From contig NZ_CP092472.1 in NCBI RefSeq assembly GCF_026168555.1, positions 1-45,114 on the forward strand: 45,114 bases of DNA. The letters are read 5' to 3'. The notes under the pieces are model-generated. The model was not told the origin of the DNA, did no database searches, and saw nothing but the letters and a program-made list of their open reading frames with translations. This document shows, piece after piece, positions 1-8,480 of this stretch (the first letter of the stretch is position 1; every line of letters begins with the position of its first letter). The stretch comes from Qipengyuania spongiae. Lineage in GTDB: Bacteria > Pseudomonadota > Alphaproteobacteria > Sphingomonadales > Sphingomonadaceae. The position numbers and the translations under genes are program-made.

Positions 1-738
1 CCGGCCATTGTCCGTCGGGTGGAAGGTGATCCGCAACACCATTACGAGGTTGTCGCGGGCACCAGACGGCACTGGGCGATTAGCTGGCTACGAACTCACT
101 CTTATCCCGACATGCGCTTTTTGGCGCAAGTCCACGAACTCGACGACGAAGCTGCCTTTCGCCTCGCTGATATTGAGAACCGGGCACGAAAAGACGTATC
201 CGACTTGGAACGCGCACGCAATTACGCCGCCGCCCTATCCGCTCATTACGGGGGTCACCAAACCCGAATGGCGGAACGGCTGAAGCTATCTAAGGGGTGG
301 CTGTCGAAGATGCTCAAGGTAGCCGCCATCCCGGACGCGGTCATCGCCGCTTTCCCCAGTCCGGCCGACGTCGCGTTAAAACCCGCCTATCCGCTCGCCC
401 AAGCGCTGGACGATCCCAGACGGGCCGCGAAGATTCACACGCTGGCCGGCCATCTCGCCGAAAAGCAAGTTGCACTTCGCGTTCAAGGAGCCGCGCCTAT
501 CGCGGCCGCTACAGTTCTTTCTGATCTGCTTGCGGCAGGGCAGAACGACAATGCGTCACAGAATATCATGATTGAGGGTGCCCATGGCCGCCCTGCGGTG
601 ACGTTGCGCAAAGCGACCCGCCAAGGGGTGACAATTCATCTCCATGCGGGCCATGGGCTCGATCGAGCGGACCTGTTGGAACGTGTCGCCACGCTCTTGG
701 ATACGCTCGATAATGACGAACGGGCGCTGGTTCGATGA
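1..738 (+). CDS. parB: ParB partition protein, C-terminal part (continues from 44801)
   Basis: ParB/Spo0J-family protein that binds the plasmid centromere and works with ParA in segregation. The reading frame is open from base 1 and lacks a start here. A GTG at 19 is only an internal codon. Visible parts are the ParB box with the GTRRHW motif (about 20 codons in), the stretch AFRLADIENRARKDVSDLER, and a helix-turn-helix around TRMAERLKLSKGWLSKMLK that matches the central DNA-binding domain. The missing N-terminus is at 44801-45114, so the gene spans the ends of a circular molecule. Joining the ends as given puts the two parts out of frame by one base. A single extra G in the run of five G near 45102 would restore Q-K-V-P-A-I-V-R-R-V. 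The stop is at 736-738. Confidence 0.9.
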   Translation, partial: PAIVRRVEGDPQHHYEVVAGTRRHWAISWLRTHSYPDMRFLAQVHELDDEAAFRLADIENRARKDVSDLERARNYAAALSAHYGGHQTRMAERLKLSKGWLSKMLKVAAIPDAVIAAFPSPADVALKPAYPLAQALDDPRRAAKIHTLAGHLAEKQVALRVQGAAPIAAATVLSDLLAAGQNDNASQNIMIEGAHGRPAVTLRKATRQGVTIHLHAGHGLDRADLLERVATLLDTLDNDERALVR

Positions 739-784
739 TTCATGCATGCTCCCACATCACCGATGTTTCCCCAAGGAAACATTC

Positions 785-2096
785 ATGAGCTCTCTCTCCA
801 CTGCTGCGGCCGACCAGCGCCAAGGTAAGCAATTTGACCTGCTGCTGCCTTACCTCACCGACATGCCGCTGCGGGCGCGAAATGATGGAGCGGCCCTTCT
901 TCTCTCTCGCCAAATCGCGTCGGGTGAAGCCGATCGACTACACCAGTCCCGATGGTAAGGTGTGGGTTCATGTCAGTGCCAATCCTGATTACGGTATGGC
1001 GACGATTTGGGATGCCGACATCCTGATCTACTGCGCCAGTCAACTCGCTGATTTGGGCCGGCGAGGGATCAACGATGTGCCCCGCAGGCTTACTATTATG
1101 CCCTACGATCTGCTGCGCGCTATCGGGCGGCCAACGACAGGCCGTGCCTATGAATTGCTTGGCCAAGCGCTCGACCGGCTCGTCTCGACCACGATCAAGA
1201 CCAATATCCGCGCCGATGCGGGATTGCCGGCGGGCGCTAAGAACCGGCGGGAGGCGACCTTCAGTTGGCTGGACGGATGGACCCAACTGGTGGACGAGAG
1301 GACCGAACGCAGCCGCGGTATGACGTTAGAACTGTCGAACTGGTTCTATGACGGTGTGATGATGAAAGGCGGGGTGCTGTCGATCGACCGCGCTTACTTC
1401 CAGATCACCGGCGGGCGCGAACGCTGGCTTTACCGCGTGGCAAGAAAGCACGCCGGCGGGGCGGGAGAGAACGGTTTTGCCATTACCATGCCGACTCTAT
1501 TTGAGAAATCGGGTGCTGAGGGGCAGTATCGACGTTTCAAGTTTGAAATTCTCAAACTTGCCGAAAAAAACGCGCTGCCCGGCTACAGCCTGACGGTCGA
1601 GACCGCACGCGATGGCGAGCCAATGCTGCGTATGATCCGCGTCGATGGCAAGGATGGCGCCGAGCATGAGCTACGCGATACCGAAGATAGGCCAGAGCAA
1701 CGCGAGCCCCGGAAGGTTCAAGCGACACTCGACCTCGACGAAAGAAGCGATGAAACCGAAAACGCGAAACTTGGGGGAGCCTGCTCACCTGCAACGCCGC
1801 CCTTACCTTCATCCGCCTTAGCCACGCACGAGGACGCAATCGAGATTGTCGATGCGAAGCGACTGATACGCCAAACCATCGCCGGGCTTTCATCCAAAGC
1901 AACCCGCGGCGTGCTGACCGAAGAGACGATCCATCATTTGCGCGTCACCTGCCCGGGCTGGGATCTTCATGCCCTTCACGCCGAGTTTGAACGCTGGGTC
2001 GATGCTGATCCCGGCCGTTTACCTGCCAATTGGCAGAAGGCCTTCATCGGATGGGTCAAACGCCACCACGAGAAGAACCGCCACAATCTGCGCTGA
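785..2096 (+). CDS. repA: Plasmid replication initiator RepA (RPA family), frameshifted near the N-terminus
   Basis: Replication initiator of the alphaproteobacterial RPA type, expected to bind the iterons just downstream. The natural N-terminus starts at ATG 785 (MSSLSTAAADQRQGKQFDLL...LTDMPLR) in one frame, but that frame stops at 958. The rest of the family sequence (REMMERPFFSLAK, KPIDYTSPDGKVWVH, the YGMATIWDADILIY block and LSNWFYDGVM) continues in the +1 frame from about 876 to the stop at 2096. The shift lies around 873-881. Without it, translation could only start at the ATG pair at 882/885, giving a protein about 30 residues short with no good ribosome site, or at a TTG at 834 that gives a nonsense cysteine-rich start. 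The C-terminal third (from about residue 290) is variable and charged. An indel error, a tolerated truncation and ribosomal frameshifting are all possible. Confidence 0.85.
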
Positions 2097-2545
2097 TAGC
2101 GCGGCACTATCGAGATCGCGATATCGCCTGCCATTTATCGAGTTGTTTTCCGCTATCCCCGTTCCCGAAGTGTCGCGCAAATTCCCGCAACGCTCCTAGA
2201 GGTCTTCATTTGCGTCACCAATGAACGCTTCAGCGTAGAAAGCCGCATAAGGGCCTTCAAACCTATACGCTCATTAGAATTACGATCTTCTGCATCGGCA
2301 TATCGGGAACAGGCTAATGTCAGGTCGTCGATCCAACGGGAACGCTTTTCGATCCTCTGGGAACAGACCGTCGGCGTTTCGGGAACGCGCATTCGACCTT
2401 ACGGGAACGATTTCCCGACCTTTTAGGAACCAGCGGCAGTTGCGAATCGCCAGTCTCGGCGGCTTCGGAGCACCACCGCTATGCCTTAACCTTTCTAACT
2501 TTACTCTAACCCATTTAACCTGAGAATATTTGTGAGGGATTGAAG
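2097..2545. other. Origin region: iterons plus AT-rich segment
   Basis: This 450-bp gene-free stretch follows repA. It holds an inverted copy of the iteron core (GTTCCC at 2161-2166), the direct iterons at 2305-2446, and an AT-rich, pyrimidine-rich segment at about 2480-2545 that could be the DNA unwinding element. No DnaA box of the strict consensus was recognised. Position next to repA and the phased repeats make it the likely oriV. Confidence 0.7.
2305..2446 (+). repeat. RepA iterons, 21-22 bp period
   Basis: GGGAAC cores lie at 2338, 2359, 2381 and 2403, followed by AGGAAC at 2425, so the spacing is 21, 22, 22 and 22 bp. One further core sits at 2305, 33 bp upstream (about three helical turns). 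Each unit also shares CG about 12-13 bases after the core, often as CGACC (for example 2394 and 2416). The phasing near two helical turns is what is expected for an initiator-binding iteron array. Confidence 0.8.
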
Positions 2546-2622
2546 AAGGGAAAGGGGAAGGGAAAGGGGAAGGGGAAGGGGAAGGGGAAGGGGAAGGGGA
2601 AGGGGAAGGGGAAGGGGAAGGA
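2544..2622 (+). repeat. (GGGGAA)n purine tract, G-quadruplex-prone
   Basis: A pure purine run with ten GGGG blocks between 2554 and 2617; nine of them are exactly 6 nt apart, separated by AA. It lies between the origin and the rmlA stop at 2629. On the plus strand it can form stacked G-quadruplexes. On the rml transcript it is a C-rich, G-free run directly after the last gene, which resembles a Rho-loading site. An open reading frame of Lys-Gly repeats crosses it but is not credible as a gene. Confidence 0.9.
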
Positions 2623-2628
2623 GGCGTC

Positions 2629-3504
2629 CTATTCGCCCACCATACTCAGAATGGCACGACCGTATGCGGTTTTCGCGAACATCTCACCACGCACACGCGC
2701 TTCCTCGGCAGTAATCCATCCCTGATCTAGCGCGATCTCTTCTAGGCAGGCGATCTGAATGCCCTGACGGTGTTGCAGCGTTCGTACAAATTCGCTCGCT
2801 TCGAGCAGACTATCGTGCGTGCCAGTGTCGAGCCAAGCATAGCCGCGGCCCATTTGCTCAACATAGAGATCGCCTGCATCCATATAAAGACGATTGAGGT
2901 CAGTGATTTCCAGTTCGCCACGTGGTGAAGGCTTCAATCCGCGCGCATATTCGACCACCCGGCCATCATAAAAATAGAGGCCGGTGACAGCGTGGTTGGA
3001 TTTGGGCCGCTCTGGCTTTTCCTCCAAACTCAGCGCACGACCCCCTTCCCCCAGCTCGACCACACCATAGCGTTCGGGATCTTCCACCCGCGTGCTGAAA
3101 ACGGTTGCACCGTGCTCGCGCGCGACCGCATTGGCGAGTAGATCGGTCAGATGCGCTCCAAAGAAAATGTTGTCGCCCAGCACCAGAGCGGCGCCTTCTC
3201 CCTCACTCAGAAACCCACAATCGGCCCCGATAGTGAAAGCCTGCGCCAATCCTTCGGGTCGGGGCTGTTCGGCATAGGATATGGCAATTCCGAACGCGGC
3301 GCCGTTGCCAAACAGCATGCGGTAGCTGCCGAGGAATTCCGGACTGGAAATAATCAGTACATCACGGATACCGGCCAGCATCAGTACCGAAAGCGGGTAA
3401 TAGACCATTGGCTTGTCGTAGACGGGCAGAAGCTGCTTGTTCACCGCGAGAGTGGCGGGATGAAGTCGCGTACCACTGCCGCCGGCGAGGATAATGCCTT
3501 TCAT
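2629..3504 (-). CDS. rmlA: Glucose-1-phosphate thymidylyltransferase RmlA
   Basis: First enzyme of dTDP-L-rhamnose synthesis: joins dTTP and glucose-1-phosphate to give dTDP-glucose in the cytoplasm. The 291-residue product has the full family length. The nucleotide-binding motif GGSGTRLHP is at residues 8-16, [17 protein letters not shown] at 23-39, and the metal-binding [10 protein letters not shown] at about 107-116. ATG 3504 was chosen because it gives the canonical MKGIILAGG start; an 18-residue upstream extension is spurious. The start overlaps the rmlD stop by ATGA, so it is probably translationally coupled. It is the last gene of the leftward operon rmlC-rmlB-rmlD-rmlA. Confidence 0.95.
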   Translation of the reverse strand: MKGIILAGGSGTRLHPATLAVNKQLLPVYDKPMVYYPLSVLMLAGIRDVLIISSPEFLGSYRMLFGNGAAFGIAISYAEQPRPEGLAQAFTIGADCGFLSEGEGAALVLGDNIFFGAHLTDLLANAVAREHGATVFSTRVEDPERYGVVELGEGGRALSLEEKPERPKSNHAVTGLYFYDGRVVEYARGLKPSPRGELEITDLNRLYMDAGDLYVEQMGRGYAWLDTGTHDSLLEASEFVRTLQHRQGIQIACLEEIALDQGWITAEEARVRGEMFAKTAYGRAILSMVGE

Positions 3505-4406
3505 GGGGTTGGTTCTCCGATCAGTTCGTCGAGGATGTCGCTCAGCGCTTCGGTCCAAGGGCGGGGAGCAATGCCGTAATCGGCCTCAATTGCCCGGTGG
3601 CTCAACAGCGAATTCGCCGGACGCCGGGCGGGGGTGGGGTAGTCGGCCGTAGTGATCGGTATCACTTGCGCCGAAGGCCCACCGCGCGCCGCCGACTGAC
3701 GGAAGACCTCGCTTGCAAAGCCAGCCCAGTCGGTCGCACCGGCATTGCTAAAATGATATGTGCCCGAAGGACTGGCGGGATCGCTTGCCATACGCGCTGT
3801 GATCGTCACCAACGCAGCAGCAAGATCGCTGGCTGCGGTTGGACTGCCCCGCTGGTCCGCAACCACACTCAGCGTCTCGTGTTCGGCGCCGACGCGCAGC
3901 ATGGTTTTCACGAAATTGTGCCCATGGGCGGAGACGACCCAGGCGGTGCGCACGATCGCGTGGCGCGCGCCGCTGGCGCGTACGGCCAGCTCTCCGCCAA
4001 GCTTGGACGCGCCGTAGACATTGATGGGATCAGTTGCGTCGCCCACCTCCCACGCACCTCCACGGTCGCCCGGAAAAACGTAATCGGTAGACACCTGTAT
4101 CAGCGGCACGCCCATCGCCACGCATGCTTGGCCGAAAGCGGCCGGAGCGAGCGCGTTGGCGCGCCACGCTGCTGTCTGCTCACTTTCGGCCTTGTCGACA
4201 GCGGTGTAGGCGGCGGCATTAATGACCGCGGCGAAAGGCGAACTTTCATGGCCGCCAGCGACAAGACCTGTGATTGCCTTCGGATCATCGAGATTCAATT
4301 GCGTGCGAGTCATTGTGACTGGCACCAATCCCTCTGGCCAGCATGCGCGACCAAGCTCAATACCGAGCTGGCCTGACGCACCGGTGACAAGAACGGCGCG
4401 TATCAT
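3501..4406 (-). CDS. rmlD: dTDP-4-dehydrorhamnose reductase RmlD
   Basis: Last step of dTDP-L-rhamnose synthesis: NAD(P)H-dependent reduction of dTDP-4-keto-L-rhamnose. SDR fold with the nucleotide-binding GASGQLG at residues 9-15, [13 protein letters not shown] in the middle and the catalytic YGASK. The product is 301 residues, usual for the family. The start at 4406 (MIRAVLVTG) lies 4 bp after the rmlB stop; a GTG at 4424 would add six residues overlapping rmlB and is less likely. The stop overlaps the rmlA start. Confidence 0.93.
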   Translation of the reverse strand: MIRAVLVTGASGQLGIELGRACWPEGLVPVTMTRTQLNLDDPKAITGLVAGGHESSPFAAVINAAAYTAVDKAESEQTAAWRANALAPAAFGQACVAMGVPLIQVSTDYVFPGDRGGAWEVGDATDPINVYGASKLGGELAVRASGARHAIVRTAWVVSAHGHNFVKTMLRVGAEHETLSVVADQRGSPTAASDLAAALVTITARMASDPASPSGTYHFSNAGATDWAGFASEVFRQSAARGGPSAQVIPITTADYPTPARRPANSLLSHRAIEADYGIAPRPWTEALSDILDELIGEPTP

Positions 4407-4410
4407 CCCG

Positions 4411-5463
4411 TCAGCCTGCAACACCGCGTCGCTCGGCCGCCTTGGCCATCACCAGCGGACGCCACCAGGCTTCGTTTGCAAGATACCATTCGATCGTCTT
4501 GCGGATACCGCTTTCGAAGGTTTCCAGCGGTTTCCAGTTCAGTTCTTCGCCGATCCTCGTGGCATCAATGGCGTACCGCATGTCATGGCCGGGTCGGTCC
4601 GCGACATGGGTGATCTGGTCGGTATAGGGTTTGCCGTCGGCGCGCGGCGCCAGTTCGTCGAGATGGGCGCAGATGGCACGTACAACTTCGATATTTTGTT
4701 TCTCGTTGTGGCCGCCAATATTGTAGCTGCGGCCCGGTTCGCCTGCTTCGAACACGGTGCGAAGGGCGCGCACATGATCTTCGACATAGAGCCAATCGCG
4801 CACTTGGTCACCCTTGCCGTAGATCGGCAGCGGCTCGCCATCCAAGGCCTTGGCGATGACCAGCGGAATGAGCTTTTCAGGGAAGTGATAGGGCCCGTAA
4901 TTGTTGGAGCAATTGGTGATCAGCACCGGCAAACCGAAAGTGTGCCCCCAAGCGGACACCAGATGATCGGAGCCTGCTTTAGACGCCGAATAGGGCGACC
5001 GTGGATCGTAAGGCGTTTCCTCGGTAAAAAGGCCAGTTTCGCCCAAGCTTCCATAGACCTCGTCGGTGGAGATGTGGTGGAAACGAAAGGCGCCACGTGC
5101 GGTATCATCTAATTCCTGCCAATAACGGCGCGCTTCGGTCAGTAAGCTGTAGGTGCCGACCAGATTGGTTTCGATAAATGCACCGGGTCCGTCGATCGAC
5201 CGGTCAACATGGCTTTCGGCGGCCAGATGGGTGATCACATCGGGGCGGAAATCGGTAAGCGCAGTGCGGATTTGATCACTGTCGCGGATATCACCCTTAA
5301 CGAAGCGATAGCGGTCGCTGTGAGCCACGCTTTCGACTGCCGTCAGTGTGCCAGCATAGGTCAGGGCGTCGAAATTAAGCACTTCGTGCGCGGTGTCGGT
5401 GATGAGGTGCCGGATAAGGGCCGAGCCGATGAAGCCAGCACCGCCGGTGACGAAAATACGCAT
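4411..5463 (-). CDS. rmlB: dTDP-glucose 4,6-dehydratase RmlB
   Basis: Converts dTDP-glucose to dTDP-4-keto-6-deoxyglucose with bound NAD, the second step of rhamnose synthesis. At 350 residues it has full family length. It shows TGGAGFIGS at residues 6-14, the DAAESH-like [15 protein letters not shown] block, the active-site TDEVYG and YSASKAGSD motifs, and [15 protein letters not shown]. It starts 11 bp after rmlC and runs straight into rmlD. Confidence 0.95.
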   Translation of the reverse strand: MRIFVTGGAGFIGSALIRHLITDTAHEVLNFDALTYAGTLTAVESVAHSDRYRFVKGDIRDSDQIRTALTDFRPDVITHLAAESHVDRSIDGPGAFIETNLVGTYSLLTEARRYWQELDDTARGAFRFHHISTDEVYGSLGETGLFTEETPYDPRSPYSASKAGSDHLVSAWGHTFGLPVLITNCSNNYGPYHFPEKLIPLVIAKALDGEPLPIYGKGDQVRDWLYVEDHVRALRTVFEAGEPGRSYNIGGHNEKQNIEVVRAICAHLDELAPRADGKPYTDQITHVADRPGHDMRYAIDATRIGEELNWKPLETFESGIRKTIEWYLANEAWWRPLVMAKAAERRGVAG

Positions 5464-5474
5464 GGATAAGGTCC

Positions 5475-6047
5475 TTACAGGCCCAACGGCTCTAACGGCC
5501 GGCCATCATAGTCGAAAGGGCTGTCGAATATGGCAAGTTGCGGCAGGCACCGGTCCTTGTCGCTGAGTTCCGGCGTCGCACCGTCCGGGATTGGCCAGGC
5601 GATGCCGATATCGGGATCGTTCCAGATAATCCCGCCGTCATGCTCGGGCGCATAGAGGGCGGAGCACTTATAGACCACCTCGCACTCTGCTTCGAGCGTT
5701 ATGAAACCGTGCGCAAAACCTGCCGGCACAAACAACTGGTCGCCGTTCTCGGCGCTAAGTTCGGCGCCGACCCACTGCCCGTAGGTGGGTGAACCCCTGC
5801 GCACATCCACCGCGACATCGAAGATCCGCCCAGCGATACAGCGTACGAGCTTGCCTTGCGCATGCGGCGGGGTCTGGAAATGCAGACCTCGCAATGTGTA
5901 GGGTGGGGCGGACAGCGAGTGGTTGTCCTGCACGAAGGGAACATCAATGCCGAGCTTTACGAAGCGTTCGGCATTGTAGGTTTCGGTGAACCAACCCCGG
6001 GCATCGCCATGACGGATAGGGTGAATGAGTTTGACCGGAGAAGACAT
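5475..6047 (-). CDS. rmlC: dTDP-4-dehydrorhamnose 3,5-epimerase RmlC
   Basis: Cupin-fold epimerase that inverts C3 and C5 of dTDP-4-keto-6-deoxyglucose. The 190-residue product contains [18 protein letters not shown] with the catalytic His, [16 protein letters not shown], and [10 protein letters not shown], all typical. It is the first gene of the rml operon. The promoter should lie in the 184-bp gap shared with the divergent gene at 6232. A second, more divergent cupin epimerase occurs at 24159 and is expected to serve another sugar. Confidence 0.94.
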   Translation of the reverse strand: MSSPVKLIHPIRHGDARGWFTETYNAERFVKLGIDVPFVQDNHSLSAPPYTLRGLHFQTPPHAQGKLVRCIAGRIFDVAVDVRRGSPTYGQWVGAELSAENGDQLFVPAGFAHGFITLEAECEVVYKCSALYAPEHDGGIIWNDPDIGIAWPIPDGATPELSDKDRCLPQLAIFDSPFDYDGRPLEPLGL

Positions 6048-6107
6048 TGTAGGCGGGGTTTATCGCCCTTGCATCTTCCGTGCAACGCAGGCGGCCCGCA
6101 CTTGAAC

Positions 6108-6119
6108 AGCTCGCGAGCT
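6108..6119. promoter_or_regulatory. 12-bp perfect palindrome between divergent operons
   Basis: AGCTCGCGAGCT is a perfect palindrome in the 184-bp gap between rmlC and the exopolysaccharide operon. It may be an operator, but chance cannot be excluded. No convincing -35/-10 pair was found on either side. Confidence 0.25.
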
Positions 6120-6231
6120 CCCGATTGCCAAAAGAGATCGATCAGGAAAGGGGGCTAAGCACCTTCATGGCAAGAGCTAAAAATGTAGGTAAGGCTCGAC
6201 CAATTCGGGGGGGCGGTTTAGGCGGTCGCGA

Positions 6232-7647
6232 ATGACACCTGCTTATTCAAAGCGATCCTCCGGCCACTCACCCCGTCCGGTGCGTAGATTTGCTGACCGC
6301 GACATCGCATCATACCTGATGATTGCTATGCTGGTAATAGCAGCCTTTCTCGGCGGCGCGTCACGAGAAGATTCTCTGGCGCAGCCTGCGATACGACTAG
6401 TGATGCCAATTTTGCTTGCCGGAGTTGTGTTGTTCGGCAGCCATTTTCGCTGGCGCGAACTGCGCGAGCCACTGCTACTACTAGGCGTGCTTGCATTAGT
6501 AATCACAGCGATGCTGATTCCTCTTCCTCCGGAAATATGGGCAAATCTGCCAGGACGTGATCTGATCGTACCCGCCGCGCCGCTTACTGGAATGCCACAG
6601 CCATGGCGACCATGGGCGATTTCTCCCCCGCTCGCACAGAATGCACTTTTCGCACTAATTCCTCCGGCCTGCGTGCTTATCGGTGCTGGTTTCCTTTCGC
6701 CTTCTCGACGCGCTGCTTTGGCGTTTCCTTTTCTGGTTCTAATTCTCGCCAGCGCCGTCTTGGGTGTAATACAGCTGGCAGGGGGGGCAGGAGGGGCGCT
6801 GCGCTGGTACGCAATTACTAACCCACAGGCGGGTGTCGGATTCTTTGCCAACCGTAACCATCAAGCTCTGCTGCTATCGATGGGCCTACCTTTGCTCGGC
6901 TTTTGGGCGCTTCGCTCAGGCGCTTCTCGCGATAACCGTTCGATGCGATTGTGGATTGCGGGATTTGGCGCTCTATTGCTGGTCGTCGCCATACTTACCA
7001 CAGGGTCGCGCGCAGGTTTGGTTGTTGGCGCCATGGCGCTGCTTGGCACTGCTACAATCCACGCAAGAACAGCCGTACGACTACTCGGCCGCCTCCGACC
7101 GGTCGTGCGTTGGGCAATCATACTGGGCTTTATTGGAACTGCGACGATCTTAGCAATTTTGCTCTTTCTCTCACCTCAAGCGCAATCGATCAGTCGTCTT
7201 TTTGGCCTCGATCCAGCAGCGGATTTAAGAATTACAGCGCTACCGACGATGCTAGAAATGGCTAGGGTTTATTTTCCAGCTGGTACCGGTTTCGGCGGGT
7301 TCGAACCGGTGTTTCGTGCCGCCGAGCCATTTGATCTTCTCTCGCGTAACTACGTCAACGAAGCTCATAACGATTTTCTGCAACTCGCCATTGAAGGGGG
7401 GATTGCTGGGCTGCTCGTCCTAGCTCTAGCATTGGTTTGGCTGACAAAAACAGCGTGGTGGCTTGTGCGGGCACGAGATGGTATTGACGATGCAACGCAA
7501 CTAGGTCGAACTGGTGTTCTGATCGTTCTGATGATCGGCGCCGCCAGCATCGTGGATTATCCCGTTCGGACACCGTTAATCATGATTTCGCTTGTTCTAG
7601 CTTGCATCTGGATGACGTTGGCACGCGCGCAAAAGCGCACGGTCTGA
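6232..7647 (+). CDS. O-antigen ligase/polymerase-like membrane protein
   Basis: Polytopic inner-membrane protein of the Wzy/WaaL (O-antigen ligase) superfamily, 471 residues. About ten hydrophobic segments can be seen. A large loop holds WGxxPP-like and FFANRNHQALL sequences, and the hallmark EAHNDFLQLAIEGGIAGLL lies at about residue 380, close to the C-terminal membrane segments as in Wzy_C proteins. It either polymerises the repeat unit or attaches it to a carrier. Starts at ATG 6232 after a G-rich leader and heads the exopolysaccharide operon, divergent from rmlC. The plasmid carries a second such protein at 15069, so the two probably divide the polymerase and ligase roles. Confidence 0.85.
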   Translation: MTPAYSKRSSGHSPRPVRRFADRDIASYLMIAMLVIAAFLGGASREDSLAQPAIRLVMPILLAGVVLFGSHFRWRELREPLLLLGVLALVITAMLIPLPPEIWANLPGRDLIVPAAPLTGMPQPWRPWAISPPLAQNALFALIPPACVLIGAGFLSPSRRAALAFPFLVLILASAVLGVIQLAGGAGGALRWYAITNPQAGVGFFANRNHQALLLSMGLPLLGFWALRSGASRDNRSMRLWIAGFGALLLVVAILTTGSRAGLVVGAMALLGTATIHARTAVRLLGRLRPVVRWAIILGFIGTATILAILLFLSPQAQSISRLFGLDPAADLRITALPTMLEMARVYFPAGTGFGGFEPVFRAAEPFDLLSRNYVNEAHNDFLQLAIEGGIAGLLVLALALVWLTKTAWWLVRARDGIDDATQLGRTGVLIVLMIGAASIVDYPVRTPLIMISLVLACIWMTLARAQKRTV

Positions 7648-7714
7648 TGCTTTACGAATTCCGACAGTCTTTCTATACGACTGCCCTCGCTGATATGAAG
7701 AACCGTAATTGACA

Positions 7715-8425
7715 ATGCGCCATCTCATGGCCAGCCTCGTTGGCCTTTTCATCTTGTCCGGTTGCGCTGGTGCGCCACCGATCACGTCCGTAAACGGCTT
7801 AGAGGTCGTACGCAGCGGCGACTTGCCTGCGCCCGCACGAGCAGATTTGGTTGCTTCAGACCGCCCAAGCTTGGTCGGGCCACTCGATAAACTGGAAATA
7901 TCGGTTTTTGACGTCCCGGGAATGGACACCGAAGCGCTTGTCGATGCCAGCGGTCGAATATCGGTGCCGCTGATTGGCGCCGTCGATGTGCGTGGCCTGA
8001 CACCCCAAGAAATCTCCGACGCGATCTCTTCGCGGTTGTCTAGGTTCGTTCGCGACCCTTATGTCACTGTGAACGTGCTGGAAAGCACTAGCCAAGCGGT
8101 CACAGTGGATGGCGAAGTTGAAACGCCAGGTCTTTATCCAGTGACCAATCAGATGACCCTGATGCGCGCGATTGCTTCTGCCGAGGGGCTTACTGAATAC
8201 GCCAAGCTCGAACAGGTCATCGTTTTACGCACAGCGAACGGCCAGCGTATGGCGGGCGTCTACGACTTAGGGGCCATCCGCCGAGGTGCTTACGAGGATC
8301 CGGCAATTTATGCGAACGATGTGGTGCTAGTGGGCGACTCACCTATGCGGCGCCGCTTTCAGGACATTCTGGCGGTCGCGCCACTGCTAACCGCGCCCCT
8401 GATCATATTGTTCCAGAACAATTAG
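7715..8425 (+). CDS. Polysaccharide export outer-membrane lipoprotein (Wza/GumB-like)
   Basis: Outer-membrane export channel subunit for capsule or exopolysaccharide. Starting at ATG 7715 the 236-residue product has a signal peptide with lipobox LSGC (Cys17). A Poly_export domain follows (LGPLDKLEISVFDVPGM, then a TPQEISDAISSRL helix), and an SLBB-like part (VTVDGEVETPGLYPV...MTLMRAIASAEGL). A hydrophobic C-terminal end (LAVAPLLTAPLIILF) is typical. A TTG at 7709 would add two residues. Placed directly before the Wzc-like gene, its usual partner. Confidence 0.92.
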   Translation: MRHLMASLVGLFILSGCAGAPPITSVNGLEVVRSGDLPAPARADLVASDRPSLVGPLDKLEISVFDVPGMDTEALVDASGRISVPLIGAVDVRGLTPQEISDAISSRLSRFVRDPYVTVNVLESTSQAVTVDGEVETPGLYPVTNQMTLMRAIASAEGLTEYAKLEQVIVLRTANGQRMAGVYDLGAIRRGAYEDPAIYANDVVLVGDSPMRRRFQDILAVAPLLTAPLIILFQNN

Positions 8426-8480
8426 AACGAACGTTGCCTACGGGCGGGCCGTTTGGCGCCCCGGATGAGAATGGACCAGA

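Noticed and set aside
785..960. Programmed ribosomal frameshift in repA
   Set aside because: No slippery heptamer, downstream pseudoknot or internal Shine-Dalgarno was recognised at 870-885. It is kept only as an alternative to an indel.
2540..2725. Lys-Gly repeat peptide
   Set aside because: It arises from the GGGGAA tract and runs into the rmlA gene on the other strand.
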